64,000 nt of DNA from the NCBI RefSeq assembly GCF_001625215.2, contig NC_030384.2:24478527-24542526 (forward strand). The letters are read 5' to 3'. A program made the position numbers and the translations under genes. Under the pieces are notes generated by a model, which had not been told where the DNA came from, did no database searches, and saw nothing but the letters and a program-made list of their open reading frames with translations. Positions 33,726 to 44,058 of this stretch are shown here, piece after piece. The DNA is from Daucus carota subsp. sativus (Eukaryota; Streptophyta; Magnoliopsida; Apiales; Apiaceae). Every line of letters begins with the position of its first letter. The first letter of the stretch is position 1.

Positions 33726-34865
33726 GCCCTCGTTGATCAGTGCACTGTCTATGACTTCTGTGGAACAACAGCTTTGAATACTTTGGTATCAATTTAATAG
33801 AATTTTTTTTACATAGTTTTAGTAGAAGATAGTTATAAATATTAACAACCGGTCTTGCTATATTGAGCCAATTTTTAAAATTTCAGGCTAGGACTGGAAA
33901 TATTACTCTTTAATTGGCTTTGTTTTTAAAATTCTGATGCTTCAATCAATAGTGGTTGTAAATAGGAACAAAGATATATGGCTTGACAAGAACAAACATA
34001 ACTACATCTGCTCCGCAGTTTTATATTATTATAAGCATCATATCTATGTGCAATTGAGTGACTATGGTTGCAGTGTGGTGAGTTCTGCAACATGATAGTA
34101 CTTGTAAATTATATTGTGCACCTCAACCTCTACAGATCATCTCTGTGGACTTTGACGCCGACTAAATCATTACTATCATTTTCAAGGCATTTAAGCGTAC
34201 ACTGATTACATTACTGATGTCAATTATAATTATATACTCTTTATTTCCAAAATCCTTACTCCTTTATTGATAGGTCAACCAGAGTTTATAGAGGAAGCAA
34301 ATAGTTGAGATTAAACTAGATGAGCAAATTCATCTAATGCAGCGGATATTCATAATTAAAGTGGAAGATCAAAGAATGATCTGCTTGCAGCAATCAGAAG
34401 GCAAAGCAAAAGCTACGTAGATTCACTTGGTTTAGTTCTGGTTGAACTTTAATTTATGATGACAAATCTAAAGTATAGAAAGAGGTGGTACATGGGTATA
34501 AGAAGGAATTCAAGATTTAGAAAAACAAAAAATTGTGTGCACTAGTCTTGCCCAAGCGGGGCTTTACTTTCATAGTTTTTACATGTGGTTTAGATTCTGT
34601 TTATTTGCTTCTCTTTTTTTTGGGTGTTCCAAAGAAGGTGTTTGTTTTGTTTTAATTTGCATTTCCTAAAAAGGAATCAATTAAATTGCAATATAACTAA
34701 ATGTTTGAGTCAATCTTACACTCTTTATAACTATCAATATCTTTTTATATTCTCACAACAAACACAAAATAAAAAGACTTGGATATTATAGATCATAAGG
34801 ATGTTTAAAATATTTTATATTTTATATTTTTTTCACTCGCGCGAAGCGCATTTTTTTTACTAGTA

Positions 34866-35155
34866 CCTATATAAAGGAAAATCCTAGGCGGCTGACGTGG
34901 CATAGCAAATTACTTCTAAATCATTATTAAAAATAAAAAGAATCCTAGCTACTAGGAGATCATAACTAAAGTTAATGATTGAACTTAATGATGATCGTTT
35001 GGAATTCTCAGAAGGTTTTAACAGGAGCTTTTAATTAGAGTGCGAGTAATTGTTTGATAACACAGTAGAGGGGCTCAAAAAACAGAGAAATGAGTTAGAA
35101 GAGTGCGAGTAATTTGCTATGCCACGTCAGCCGCCTAGGATTTTCCTTTATATAG
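34866..35155. repeat. ~285-bp repeat with inverted ends, copy 2
   Basis: Complete version of the repeat at 30951-31232: CCTATATAAAGGAAAATCC at the left and its inverse GGATTTTCCTTTATATAGG at the right, with AGTAATTTGCTATGCCACGT inside. It starts two bases after the CTAG-T end of the Helitron-like element. Only a handful of differences from copy 1 are visible, so the two copies are young. Confidence 0.78.
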
Positions 35156-35853
35156 GTATATAGATATAGATATAGATATATAGATATACACCGAACGTTA
35201 CACAAATTAACGTTTTTCTGACACAAAATAAAAGCAATTTCATTAACCAAAACATAATACAGTTGGGACAAACTCACAACTGACCATACAACCAGATTGG
35301 AAAACAAATAACATATTAAAAACAATTAGCTGATTTGTTTCCTGATCGTTTGACACATAGAATTTAAAATTTCTTAAAGCTAAAAATGAAATCAAAGATC
35401 TTCCAACATCCAAATTGCACCAACATCACAGAATACAGCAACATCACAATTGACCTTATCACATAAAAGTCATTGTTAGAACAGTGTTTAAAAACCCTAA
35501 TCTCATAAACACTCCAAAAGGAGAGATAAACCAAACACAGTCCAAAAAGAGAGACACACAAATTCCCAAAAAAATGGGTTTTATTGAAAGAAAATCAACG
35601 AAGATGAAAGAAAACAAAGGGGTTGGGGCTTTGCACCGGAGAAGAAATCATGGGAAGCCCCTCAACTAGCTTGAAAGAGACGGCGGCTTTCTAAACCCTG
35701 ATTTTTGTGAGAGAGGAATTTACGTTTTATTAGATATTAAAAAATATATAAACCCAAAACGAAACACGAAGTAACGTTTTTACGTTTTTGTAAACCCTCG
35801 AGCCTAAACCCAAATTAGTTCGAGGCCCTCAAGTCGAGTAACCAGTTTAATAA
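35156..35853. other. Intergenic, no gene recognised
   Basis: A TATAGA microsatellite (35158-35188) is followed by moderately GC-richer sequence up to 35700 that resembles a promoter and leader (GAGAGAAAC-type words). No ORF with family features is present. The words AAACGCTAC / ACGTTTTTACG recur here and to about 36830, perhaps remnants of one old repeat. Confidence 0.35.
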
Positions 35854-36198
35854 GGTACTGTCTGGGGTTGCTGTTGCAGACAGCAACATCAGGTTTTTGC
35901 TGAAAAGCAGGTGAAAAACTATTTGATAAATCTAAAAGCAGCTTTTAGCTGAAAAGCTGCTGTTAGAAAAAGCAGGTCCTCCCATGCTTTTGGAAAAAGC
36001 TGCTTTTCAACTTTTGCAGAATACTGTTATAAATTTCATTATAAAATCTCACCAAAAACATTTTTTTTATATTATAACTCAAAATAAGTAAATATCAAAA
36101 AATTACCAAACAGTTATATGATTTCTACAATAGCACTTATTTTACCAACACTTTTTCTGACAGCACAGCAATTTTTAACAGCACTCCCAAACAGACCC
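35854..36198. mobile_element. Tourist-like (PIF/Harbinger) MITE, copy 2
   Basis: Ends GGTACTGTCTGGGGTTGC and GCACTCCCAAACAGACCC, flanked by TAA at 35851-35853 and 36199-36201. It is the same family as 9013-9376 in reverse orientation, sharing AAAAGCAGGTCCTCCCATGC and TTTTTAACAGCACTCCCAAA. Non-coding. Confidence 0.86.
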
Positions 36199-36921
36199 TA
36201 AATAAATTAACAATCGTTAATATTTAGGTTTTATATTTGGGTTTTAAAATGATTAATTTGTACTTGAAATTAAATTGACCGACGGTTAGTGTTTAGGATT
36301 GAGGTTTAGGCTCGTGTTTAGGATTGAGGTTTTAGGGCGAGCCTAAATCCTAATTAATTAGAGACTTCAGGGTCGCAAGGCCCTAAAGCCGAGTAACCAT
36401 TTTAATAATATAATTTCACAATCGTTAACATTTAGTGTTTATATTTGAGTTTTAGAATCATTAAATTTACTTGAAATTAAATTGACCGACGTTTAGGGTT
36501 TAGGATCTAAATCCTAATTATTTTGAGTCTTTAGGGGCGCCAAGGAACCATATTAATAAAGTAAATTAATAATATAGGAACGCTAATCTACGTGGCGTTT
36601 TGGTTGAAATTAAATAAGAAAAATGAAAACGCCATAAACGCTGCTGCGTCTTGAATTTGTGGATATAAACACACTGCCCACGACCAGCACCCCTAACCCT
36701 AAATCTAGCCTTAAACACTACATTGAGTAGCGTTTCATATTTTTACAAAAATATTAAACGCTACATAATGTAATGTTTTGGATAAAAATGAAAACGCTAC
36801 AAGGTGAGGCGTGACGAATTTCAACGCCATATATTCGGTATGTTGATATTTGAGGCATTAATCCTCCAAATTTTAATATTTAGGGCCAACACCCAATTAA
36901 CTAATAGTCTTAACATATATA
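36199..36921. other. Intergenic with decayed repeats
   Basis: Contains several scattered copies of GTTTAGG / ATCCTAATTA and TTTAATAA words (36215-36560), as in an old imperfect duplication, and CGCTAC/ACGTTT words to 36830. No coding sequence recognised. Confidence 0.35.
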
Positions 36922-37073
36922 CTCCCTTTTTGAAATGGGCTTCATTTTTTTAGCTTTTCATTTCCCTTCTCTTTTGGATGAATGAGGTGGTTTAGAAGGC
37001 GCTTTCCGATCTACGGTCCCAAGAACTACGAGATCATTCCTTTCATTCTGAGGAGGGGGCTCTTCTTCAGTCT

Positions 37074-37119
37074 GGGCCGATGCCCGAGCGGTTAATGGGG
37101 ACGGACTGTAAATTCGTTG
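37074..37119 (+). pseudogene. Plastid trnY-GUA, 5' half only
   Basis: The sequence from GGGCCGATGCCCGAGCGG through the GTA anticodon loop (ACTGTAAA) to TTCGTTG matches the acceptor strand, D arm and anticodon arm of plastid tRNA-Tyr. The variable arm, T arm and 3' acceptor are missing, and rrn18-like sequence follows at once. It cannot yield a tRNA. Confidence 0.82.
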
Positions 37120-37170
37120 AAGAGTGGAATTTCGTGTGTAGGGGTGAAATCCGGAGATCTACGAAGGAAT
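37120..37170 (+). pseudogene. Mitochondrial rrn18 fragment
   Basis: AGAGTGGAATTTCGTGTGTA followed by GGGGTGAAATCCG-AGATCTACGAAGGAA corresponds to the conserved ~700 region of small-subunit rRNA, in the wording of plant mitochondrial rrn18 and not of plastid rrn16. It is only about 50 bases long. Confidence 0.75.
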
Positions 37171-37267
37171 CCCTCACTTAGCCCTACCAAATCCGTCAAG
37201 GTTGCCCTACTTCTACCTGCAAAAGGAAATCCAATTGGAAAAATTATTTTTTAACACAAGGAATATT

Positions 37268-37335
37268 TCGCCAAGCGTGAGGGAATGCTAGATGTTTGGT
37301 AATTTCTCCTCCGGCTAAGATAAAAGATGCCATGG
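37268..37335 (-). pseudogene. Plastid clpP fragment
   Basis: The minus strand reads [20 protein letters not shown] then WR, matching the plastid ClpP protease segment (MxSFILxGGEITKRLAFPHA), which includes the residues just before an exon end. Only about 22 codons are present. Confidence 0.82.
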
Positions 37336-37453
37336 ACCTCTTCCAATGCCTATTTCGCAGCAAGCCGGCCCGGCTGCGAGGAAGCAAGATAATTTGTTAG
37401 GGATCGGCCAGATGAAATACATTGCTTTATAGTCAAGAAAGATGAAAAACCTA

Positions 37454-37594
<141 letters not shown>

Positions 37595-37962
37595 TCACGG
37601 AGGTTAAAAACTATGTATAAAGTAGTGGAAAAGAGAAAGAAAAACGGGTGAAGTGGTGGGGACCCATTGATGTTTAATGTATAAAAAGACAAATAATAGA
37701 GCAAAAGTAGTGTGAAAATGTAAGAAAAAGTGGAGAAGTGGTAGGATCCATTAACAATTTTTATAAGTTTTGAAAAATAAAAAATTGAATGGTACATCCC
37801 AAGAAGAAAAGTACATAGAAATGGTCGGGGAGGGAGTATATAAATATCTTCAAATTTTACGCAATTTATCCAATTTAGTAAATCAATTTTAGCTCTTAAT
37901 TTCAGAACCATGCTTGACTGACAGTATATATTTGTTTATAAAATATTTGCAAAAGATAATAG

Positions 37963-38254
37963 GGTAACGGTCCACAGCAGCCGGCTGCTGTGGACGCGTT
38001 AAACAACACCCAGTTTTTGGGCCGTTGGATGCATATCCAGCGGCCAGGATCATACTACAATTTTAATATGTCCAGCGCTTTTTTAGCGCCGTCCAGCGCT
38101 TTTTTAGCGCTGGACGGGGGAATCCCTGTCCAGCGCTAAAAAACCGCTGGACACATTAAAGTTTTAATAAGATCCTGGCCGCTGGATATGCATCCAACGG
38201 CCAGGAAATGGGCTGTTGGTTAACCAGGCCGTATGCCAGGGACCTGGTCCCAAG
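37963..38254. mobile_element. Fold-back element with strong hairpin
   Basis: GGGCCGTTGGATGCATATCC / GGATATGCATCCAACGGCC and CAGCGGCCAGGATC / GATCCTGGCCGCTG form long inverted arms. Between them are nested copies of TCCAGCGCTTTTTTAGCGC and its inverse. The outer ends (GGTAACGGTCC, GGGACCTGGTCCC) are weaker. It is non-coding and lies about 170 bp upstream of the LHP1 start codon. Its transposon class is not settled, since no clear target duplication was seen. Confidence 0.72.
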
Positions 38255-38423
38255 ATAATAATACTGCGCATAAAACAACACTTCAGAGTTAAGACTGTCT
38301 ATATACACAACTAGAAATTAGAATACGCATTTACATACAGAAAAGTTACAGGGATTTTACGGCGAGATAGTCGCCGGACACCGTACAACGCCGCCTGAAT
38401 CTCCCTCTACGACCACCAACACC

Positions 38424-41400
38424 ATGAACACCACTGAATCCATCAATTCCGGCGTGGCGGCGCCGGAAATCGACGAAATTAGAAGCGAAATCGACGATGA
38501 CGAGAGAGAAAATGAAGATATTGACAATGAATTTGGTGAGTTGAACTCACAGGATGGAGAAGAAGACGATGAAGAAGCTGAACTAAGCCCTAAGCTTGCT
38601 GAAGGCTTCTACGAAATCGAAACTGTTCGTCGAAAGCGAGTTCGAAAGGTGCTTTATATAATTATGTATAGTTAGTTCTTTAGTTGTTCTATAACAAAAT
38701 TCTAAGATTATCAAAAAGTGCAGAACAATTGTTCTCGCGTGTTTTTAAAATAAAACTGTTCTCCACTGAACGCGAGCGAGCTTAGTGTTTATATATACGT
38801 GTGTTATTATGTCACTGTTTGCTAAAATTGGGGCTTTTTTGTTTATGTGGCATGGAAATTTGACAAATGCTGGTTATTAAAGGGGCAAGTTCAGTATCTA
38901 ATTAAGTGGTAAGTGATTCAAGATTTGTTTTTTATTCTATTCGTGTTATTATTACTAGTGTTTTAGTTGCCTAATTGGAAGTGTGTTTTTGTTATTAAAT
39001 TTTTTTCTTTTTTTGGAGTGGTTTAACAGTTAAGGTATATTTATTGATGTGTTTAATGATGGTGTTTGATTATGGTGCTAAGATTTATGTGCTGTTTGTG
39101 ATAGGCGGGGATGGCCGGAGACGGCGAACACTTGGGAGCCGTATGAGAATCTTGTATCGTGTTTCGATGTTATTGAAGCATTTGAAGAGGGGTATTTTTT
39201 TTGTGTTGCTTATGTTGATTTCGGAGAATGTGGTTGGGATGGTTTTGATTTATTTATATTTTGATTTTTTTGGTGTGTTTTGATTGAAGCTTGCGGTCAG
39301 GGAAGCATAGATCACGCAAGCGTAAACGGAGGTCTACTGGCTTGGTGCCTCAAGGTAAGAAGAAGACACAGGGTACTCCTGGTGCGTCTACTTCTAGTCC
39401 AGTAACTGCTGGGAAGGTTAAGTTTGATGAGGGAAACTTTATCATTCCTTTTGTTGGTGATGTGAGTCACGAAGATGGTGGTTGGTCGGAAATGGGAGGT
39501 ATCATTAATGATGATGCAATAGGGCAAGGTAATGGAAATGGATCTGTTGGCATTCCTCCACATGTTGAAGAAGAGAAAGATGGGTATGAAAAGGATGTAA
39601 ACGTTGGTGAATCTACTGGCACACAATTGACCAATAGGGGCTCAGGTTTGTTGGACATAAATAATCTGGAGTCGCAAATTTGCTTTGAAAATGGACATCA
39701 AAGAGATGACAGTGAGGGACTAGACCAAGCTAACGTCCGCCTGAGGAAAAGAAGGAAGGCTGCATCTGTGAAAAGGTTTAGCCAAGAACAAACCGCACAA
39801 CCCGCACTTATAACAAATTATGCTGCAATAGATCAAGGAAATGGAAAGAAATCTGTTGATATTCGTCAACAAGTTGATGAGGGAAGAAATCACTATGACA
39901 TGGATGTAAACCATGGTGAATATGCTGGCACACCATTGATTAATTGGAGCTCTAACAGGGTTGCCGTAGATATTTTGGAGTTGAAGACATCAGAGGCAGT
40001 TTGCTTTGAAAATGGACATCAAAAGTTTGATGGGGTGGGACAAGTCCAAGCTAACGTCCGCTTGAGGAAAAGAAGGAAGGTTGCATCTTTGGAACGGTTC
40101 AGCCCAGAACAAACTCCGCAAACCACACGTGTAACAAGTTATGCTACAATAGAGCAAGGAAATGGAAATAAATCTGTTGATATTCCTCTACAAGTTGAAG
40201 AAGGAAGAGATAATTATGAAATGGATGTAAACCCTGGTGAATATGCTGGCACAACATTGATTAATTGGGGCTCAGGTAGGATTGGCGTAGATGTTTTGGA
40301 GTCGAATACTTCAGAAACAATTTGCTTTGAAAAAGGACATCAGAAGGTTAATGGGGAGGGATTAGTTCAAGCCAATGGCCGCTTGAGAAATAGAAGGAAG
40401 GCTACATCTGTTAAAAGGTTTAGCCAAGAACAAACCCCGCGTGTAACATATTATGCTGCAACAGGGCAAGGAAATGGAAATGAATCCATTGATATTCCTC
40501 TACAAGTTGAAGGAAAAGATCACTATGAAATGGATGTAAACCCTGGTGGATATGCTGGCACCCCAGTGATCAATGGGGACTCGAGCAGGATGGCAGCAGA
40601 TATTTTGGAGTCAAGGACATCAGAAGCATTTTTCTTTGAAAATGGACATCAAAAGGTTGACGGGGAGGGACTAGTTCAAGCTAATGGCCGCTTGAGGAAT
40701 AGAAGGAAGGCTGCGTCTGTGAAACGGTTTAACCAAGAACAAACCCCGTGTGTAACAAATTATGCTGCACAAGATCTGACAACAAAAAACACTCGTGCTG
40801 GTGGTATAGCTGGACAAAACTGGGATAAAAATTCTGTTCACAGGAGCACGTCTGACAATAGTGCAGATACATTTTCTATCACCGAGATTATCAAGCCAAT
40901 AAGCTTTTCATCTTCAGGATCTATAGCGGACATCTTAGTGACCTTTATGGCCAAGAGGTTTGTGACTTACCTTTGACTTCAGAAAATTCTTTTCTTGTTC
41001 TAACTGGCCTAACAAGAATTTATTGAGCATCATTGATCTGTTAGGTGCTATGCGTTTAGAACATATATGGTGAAAAATGAAATTATGACATGCTTTAGCT
41101 TTACTTGATTACCTGTATCTTGTATTTCATTTCCATGAATCAGTGACACCTATAATATAAGAGCTACTCTTTCTAGAAATCTTGATATAACTTTGGAAGA
41201 AACGTTTGAAGTGTGCAAACAAGTTGAGTGTATGAAGTCAGGACATTGTCTTGGACTTTCCGTAGTCTCTGAAGTATGGGCACAACTGTGCTCCTTAATT
41301 TAGGATATGATATATTGGGGGACACATTGTCTTGGACTTTCCGTAGTCTCTGAAGTATGGGCATTAGTGGCCTTGTTCGCCACTCCAACTTTGTCTTCAA

Positions 41401-42572
41401 TGACGAAAGGGTTCTCTTGCAGGAACTCATCTCATTTTCGTGTTTTTTCTTTGGTTTCTTCTGCCTATTTATGTGGTAATTATGTGGTTGAGGGATTCAT
41501 GATCAGAGCAAAGGACAATTTTTTATGAATTATATAGTGATGCCAATGCCAAAGTGCTTGCACTACCGTGTAATATTCCTTCTCATATGTAGTGTACCTT
41601 GACTTTGCATCGTTAAGCTTCTGATTGAGAAATGCTATAGGTTGGCCTTCTTGGCTAAGGATCAGTCCAGTATATACATATAATAAGCTCTATTAGTATG
41701 GTTCCGTTATTTGGCCTGTATATTTTATTAAAAGGAATTCAAAACCAATCGATTTTTGTATAATGAAAACCAAAATCAAACTGAGAAAGAACCGTAAATT
41801 TCAGTTTGGCTGGTTTATTCAGTTTTGGGAAAAATCGCTTAGCCCTATAGGCTATGTCACATATAATGATATTCTGTTCAATACATTATGCACTGAGTGT
41901 CTGAGTGGCTATTTGGACTTCAGGAACATCGACAATTACTAAATCTTGTGTGTAAATGGTGGTTAGTGGTTACAAATAACTAATACGGAGAATGAACTGT
42001 ACCTTAGCAACAAACAAATTTTAATTGGTCTTTCAACTTAGCAGATTTTCCAATTATAGCTTCAAAAGAGGTTTGTGAATTTAAGTGTGATGGAAGCTGT
42101 TTAAGCTTAAGGATAAGTTGGATCTTTATTGATTAAGCTGTAAAACACCTCAAGTACTTTATTAGTTGCGTTACAACTTGTTTGGTACTCCATGGCTATT
42201 TGAACTTTCAGAAGATCTTGTCTCTTATATTCTTATGCAGTTCACTGGTATCCTGAGAGTAATATTTCCCAATTATAACTAATTTTGTGTTATTTGGCAT
42301 ACAGATCCGATGGAAAAGAAGTGATGGTTGATAATAAATACCTCAAGGCTAATTATCCTCTTCTGGTGATTACATCTCTACTAATATTTCATGTTTTGTT
42401 TCCTCTTTCATCTTGCTATATTTTTTAATTTAACATCTATGTTAATTTCTAAGACCTGTCCAATGATATGTCTATAATTTCATGCCAGTTGATCAATTAC
42501 TACGAGCAACATCTGAACTATAATGCTACAGCAGGACCGGACAGATCTGGGAGAGAATATTTGACCGGATAA
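38424..42572 (+). CDS. LHP1: LIKE HETEROCHROMATIN PROTEIN 1 (LHP1/TFL2) with expanded hinge, 6 exons
   Basis: LHP1 reads H3K27me3 through its chromodomain and works with Polycomb repressive complexes in the nucleus to silence flowering and identity genes. Exons: 38424-38648, 38883-38908, 39105-39191, 39290-40957, 42305-42365, 42489-42572; 2151 nt, 716 residues, every junction in phase. The N-terminus is acidic. The chromodomain (about 62-112) reads [14 protein letters not shown], then [20 protein letters not shown], with the aromatic-cage residues present. A basic NLS-like stretch follows ([11 protein letters not shown]). The chromoshadow domain (about 643-708) starts [10 protein letters not shown] and ends [17 protein letters not shown]. 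The usual plant protein is about 400-450 residues; the excess is four tandem hinge repeats (residues 190-606). Exon 4 is correspondingly 1668 nt. All six exons are open, so the gene seems functional. Confidence 0.94.
39519..40769 (+). repeat. Four in-frame ~310-nt repeats in the LHP1 hinge
   Basis: Units at 39519-39827, 39828-40148, 40149-40460 and 40461-40769 (309, 321, 312, 309 nt; 103, 107, 104 and 103 residues). Each starts with (I/T)xQGNGxxS, passes through NxGExxGTxLIN-like and CFENGHQK blocks and ends with the basic motif RLR(K/N)RRKAxSVKRF followed by a Q-E-Q-T linker. All lengths are multiples of three and there are no stops. Units 3 and 4 are the most alike. The basic block is the hinge motif that I recall occurring once in other LHP1 proteins. 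Confidence 0.93.
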
Positions 42573-43289
42573 TTACAAATGTAGTCTTTCTCATTTTGTT
42601 GTACTGTTGCTTGAGACATTAGTGCAGTCAATTTTTAGTGCTTGAACTATGTATTAATACTGAAGATTTGTGATCGTGACTTGTTCCTAGGGTCTTGTGA
42701 AACGTATACCTTGTTACTATTATATGACCCTGTCTGTATCCTTTTAGTTGAGAAACATATTTTTCACAGGCTATATTTTAATTCAAAGAAGCCTTTCTTC
42801 ATGTAGAGACATGGGAAAGAACACCAGTTCTTGGAAGATTCTAATAGAACTTACCTTCAGGGCAGTTCTACTTACTTTTCGTGATGTTGACATGGCCTAT
42901 TTTTTAGGATCAATATTGTGATTTTTATAATTATCATAGATCATATCTCCTCTTAAAGTTATCGCAAAGCTGACTCATGCCATTTTTAATTAGTATCTAT
43001 GATTGTGATACTTTTAAACTTGTCTGTAAACAGCTTAACTTATTATTGTTTAATTTCACTAAGCAGGTTTGGTTGATATGAAAAGCGACATAATTTTGAA
43101 TATGTGTGAGTTGCATGCATGTATGACTGTGATTGTATCTATAATTATGCATATGTTTATGTATATTTTGATGGATATAACCACAGTTGAGCATCTACAT
43201 TGGTTTACCAGCTACAACTGCCATCAGTCTTCTATATCATTGTGCTCTCCAACACTTTCATCTGATCGGAGACAAACGAGTGAATTCAG
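42573..43289. other. LHP1 3' flank and leader of the next gene
   Basis: No coding exon is recognised. The first few hundred bases presumably hold the LHP1 3' UTR. The last ~200 bases before 43290 are open in one frame (43069-43329) but not coding-like, and are more likely 5' UTR or promoter. Confidence 0.4.
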
Positions 43290-43619
43290 ATGGGAAACAG
43301 AGGGCCATCACCCGTGGTTCCATTTCTGATGGTTGGAGTTCTTAGTCTGATCATCTTCGGGCCGACTTTACTGTACTTATCTGAATTCATAATACCTCTA
43401 TTTCTAGGAGATGAGGAAAGTGGCCTTTTTTCCTTCTTGATGTTGCTTCTCCCTATTGTTTTATTAGCTATAATACACTTGATTACTCTGTGCTTTCCTA
43501 CTCGGAGATACGGAGCTGGAAATGTTCAGAGTTTGAGTTCTGGCTACGATTCTGACGGGTTTGGAGTCGGAACTTTGCTCCTAGTTGTTCTTTTCTTTAT
43601 TCTGTATAATTTAGTTTAA
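43290..43619 (+). CDS. Small plant membrane protein of unknown function
   Basis: A clean 109-residue frame starts MGNRGPSPVVPFLMVGVLSL and ends LVVLFFILYNLV. Three hydrophobic segments are visible: residues about 9-33 (PVVPFLMVGVLSLIIFG), 43-66 (FSFLMLLLPIVLLAIIHLI) and 93-109 (GTLLLVVLFFILYNLV). Between segments 2 and 3 is a hydrophilic loop with RRYGAGN and SSGYDSDGFG. Codon use, amino-acid composition and a polished membrane topology speak for a real gene, unlike the AT-rich chance ORFs nearby. I do not recognise a named family and assign no role. It is single-exon as read; a 5' non-coding exon is possible. It lies about 720 bp downstream of LHP1 on the same strand. Confidence 0.68.
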   Translation: MGNRGPSPVVPFLMVGVLSLIIFGPTLLYLSEFIIPLFLGDEESGLFSFLMLLLPIVLLAIIHLITLCFPTRRYGAGNVQSLSSGYDSDGFGVGTLLLVVLFFILYNLV

Positions 43620-43837
43620 CCTTATTCCTCTCAGCTGGTTCTACCAATATGTATTGCTGCTGTGCAATGTGTTAATAAGGTTCATGTTTTTGCTATTTCT
43701 ATCTGCATGCTACATTGACTTAAGAAATGGCCCAGATATTTACGACACTTTTATGATTCAACCTGAACCCTATGTGCGGTAATGTTAGACAGAAAGTTTA
43801 TAAGAAATTACAGGGCAAAAGAAGACTTTGGCCCTGT

Positions 43838-44058
43838 TTGTTTGACAGAAGCAGAAGTTGCTTCTGTCTTCTGCTTCTCTTGACCCGTTTGTGTAAAAAA
43901 GTAGAAGTACTTTTAAAAAGCTGAGAATGCTAGCTTCTCTCTCACAGCTTCTGCTTCTTTTCCAAACATTTTATTAACTAATTTACTTCTCATTTCTGCT
44001 CCACTTCTCTAATTTAAGTAAGAAGTCAGTTCTTTTAAGCTTGCCCAAACGGCCCCTT
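43838..44058. mobile_element. MITE related to the one at 19867-20070
   Basis: Starts TGTTTGTTTGACAGAAGCAG-type sequence (after GGCCC) and ends GCTTGCCCAAACGGCCCC. Internal words ACCCGTTTGTGTAAA, GTAGAAGTACTTTTAAAAAG and CTGAGAATGCTAGCTTCTCT match the 19867 copy in reverse. The GGCC-type ends are inverted repeats. Class uncertain; non-coding. Confidence 0.65.

Larger units (their letters stand above)
31233..34863 (+). mobile_element. Helitron-like element with captured gene fragments
   Basis: The right end is clear: hairpin GCGC-GAA-GCGC (34839-34849), then CTAG at 34860-34863 followed by T, the Helitron 3' signature. The left end is proposed at the TC of TCTATATCTTTATATC (31233), followed by TTTAAAGGAGG and GATGACATGGCATG, words seen at plant Helitron 5' ends; the preceding base is T, not the usual A, so this limit is tentative. 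Inside, on the same strand, lie exon-and-intron fragments of a KORRIGAN-type GH9 endoglucanase and of a WEB-family coiled-coil protein. No Rep/helicase is present, so it is non-autonomous. It is bracketed by the two ~285-bp repeats. Confidence 0.65.

Noticed and set aside
37074-37119. Possible nuclear tRNA gene
   Set aside because: Only the 5' half of plastid tRNA-Tyr is present; T arm and acceptor end are missing.
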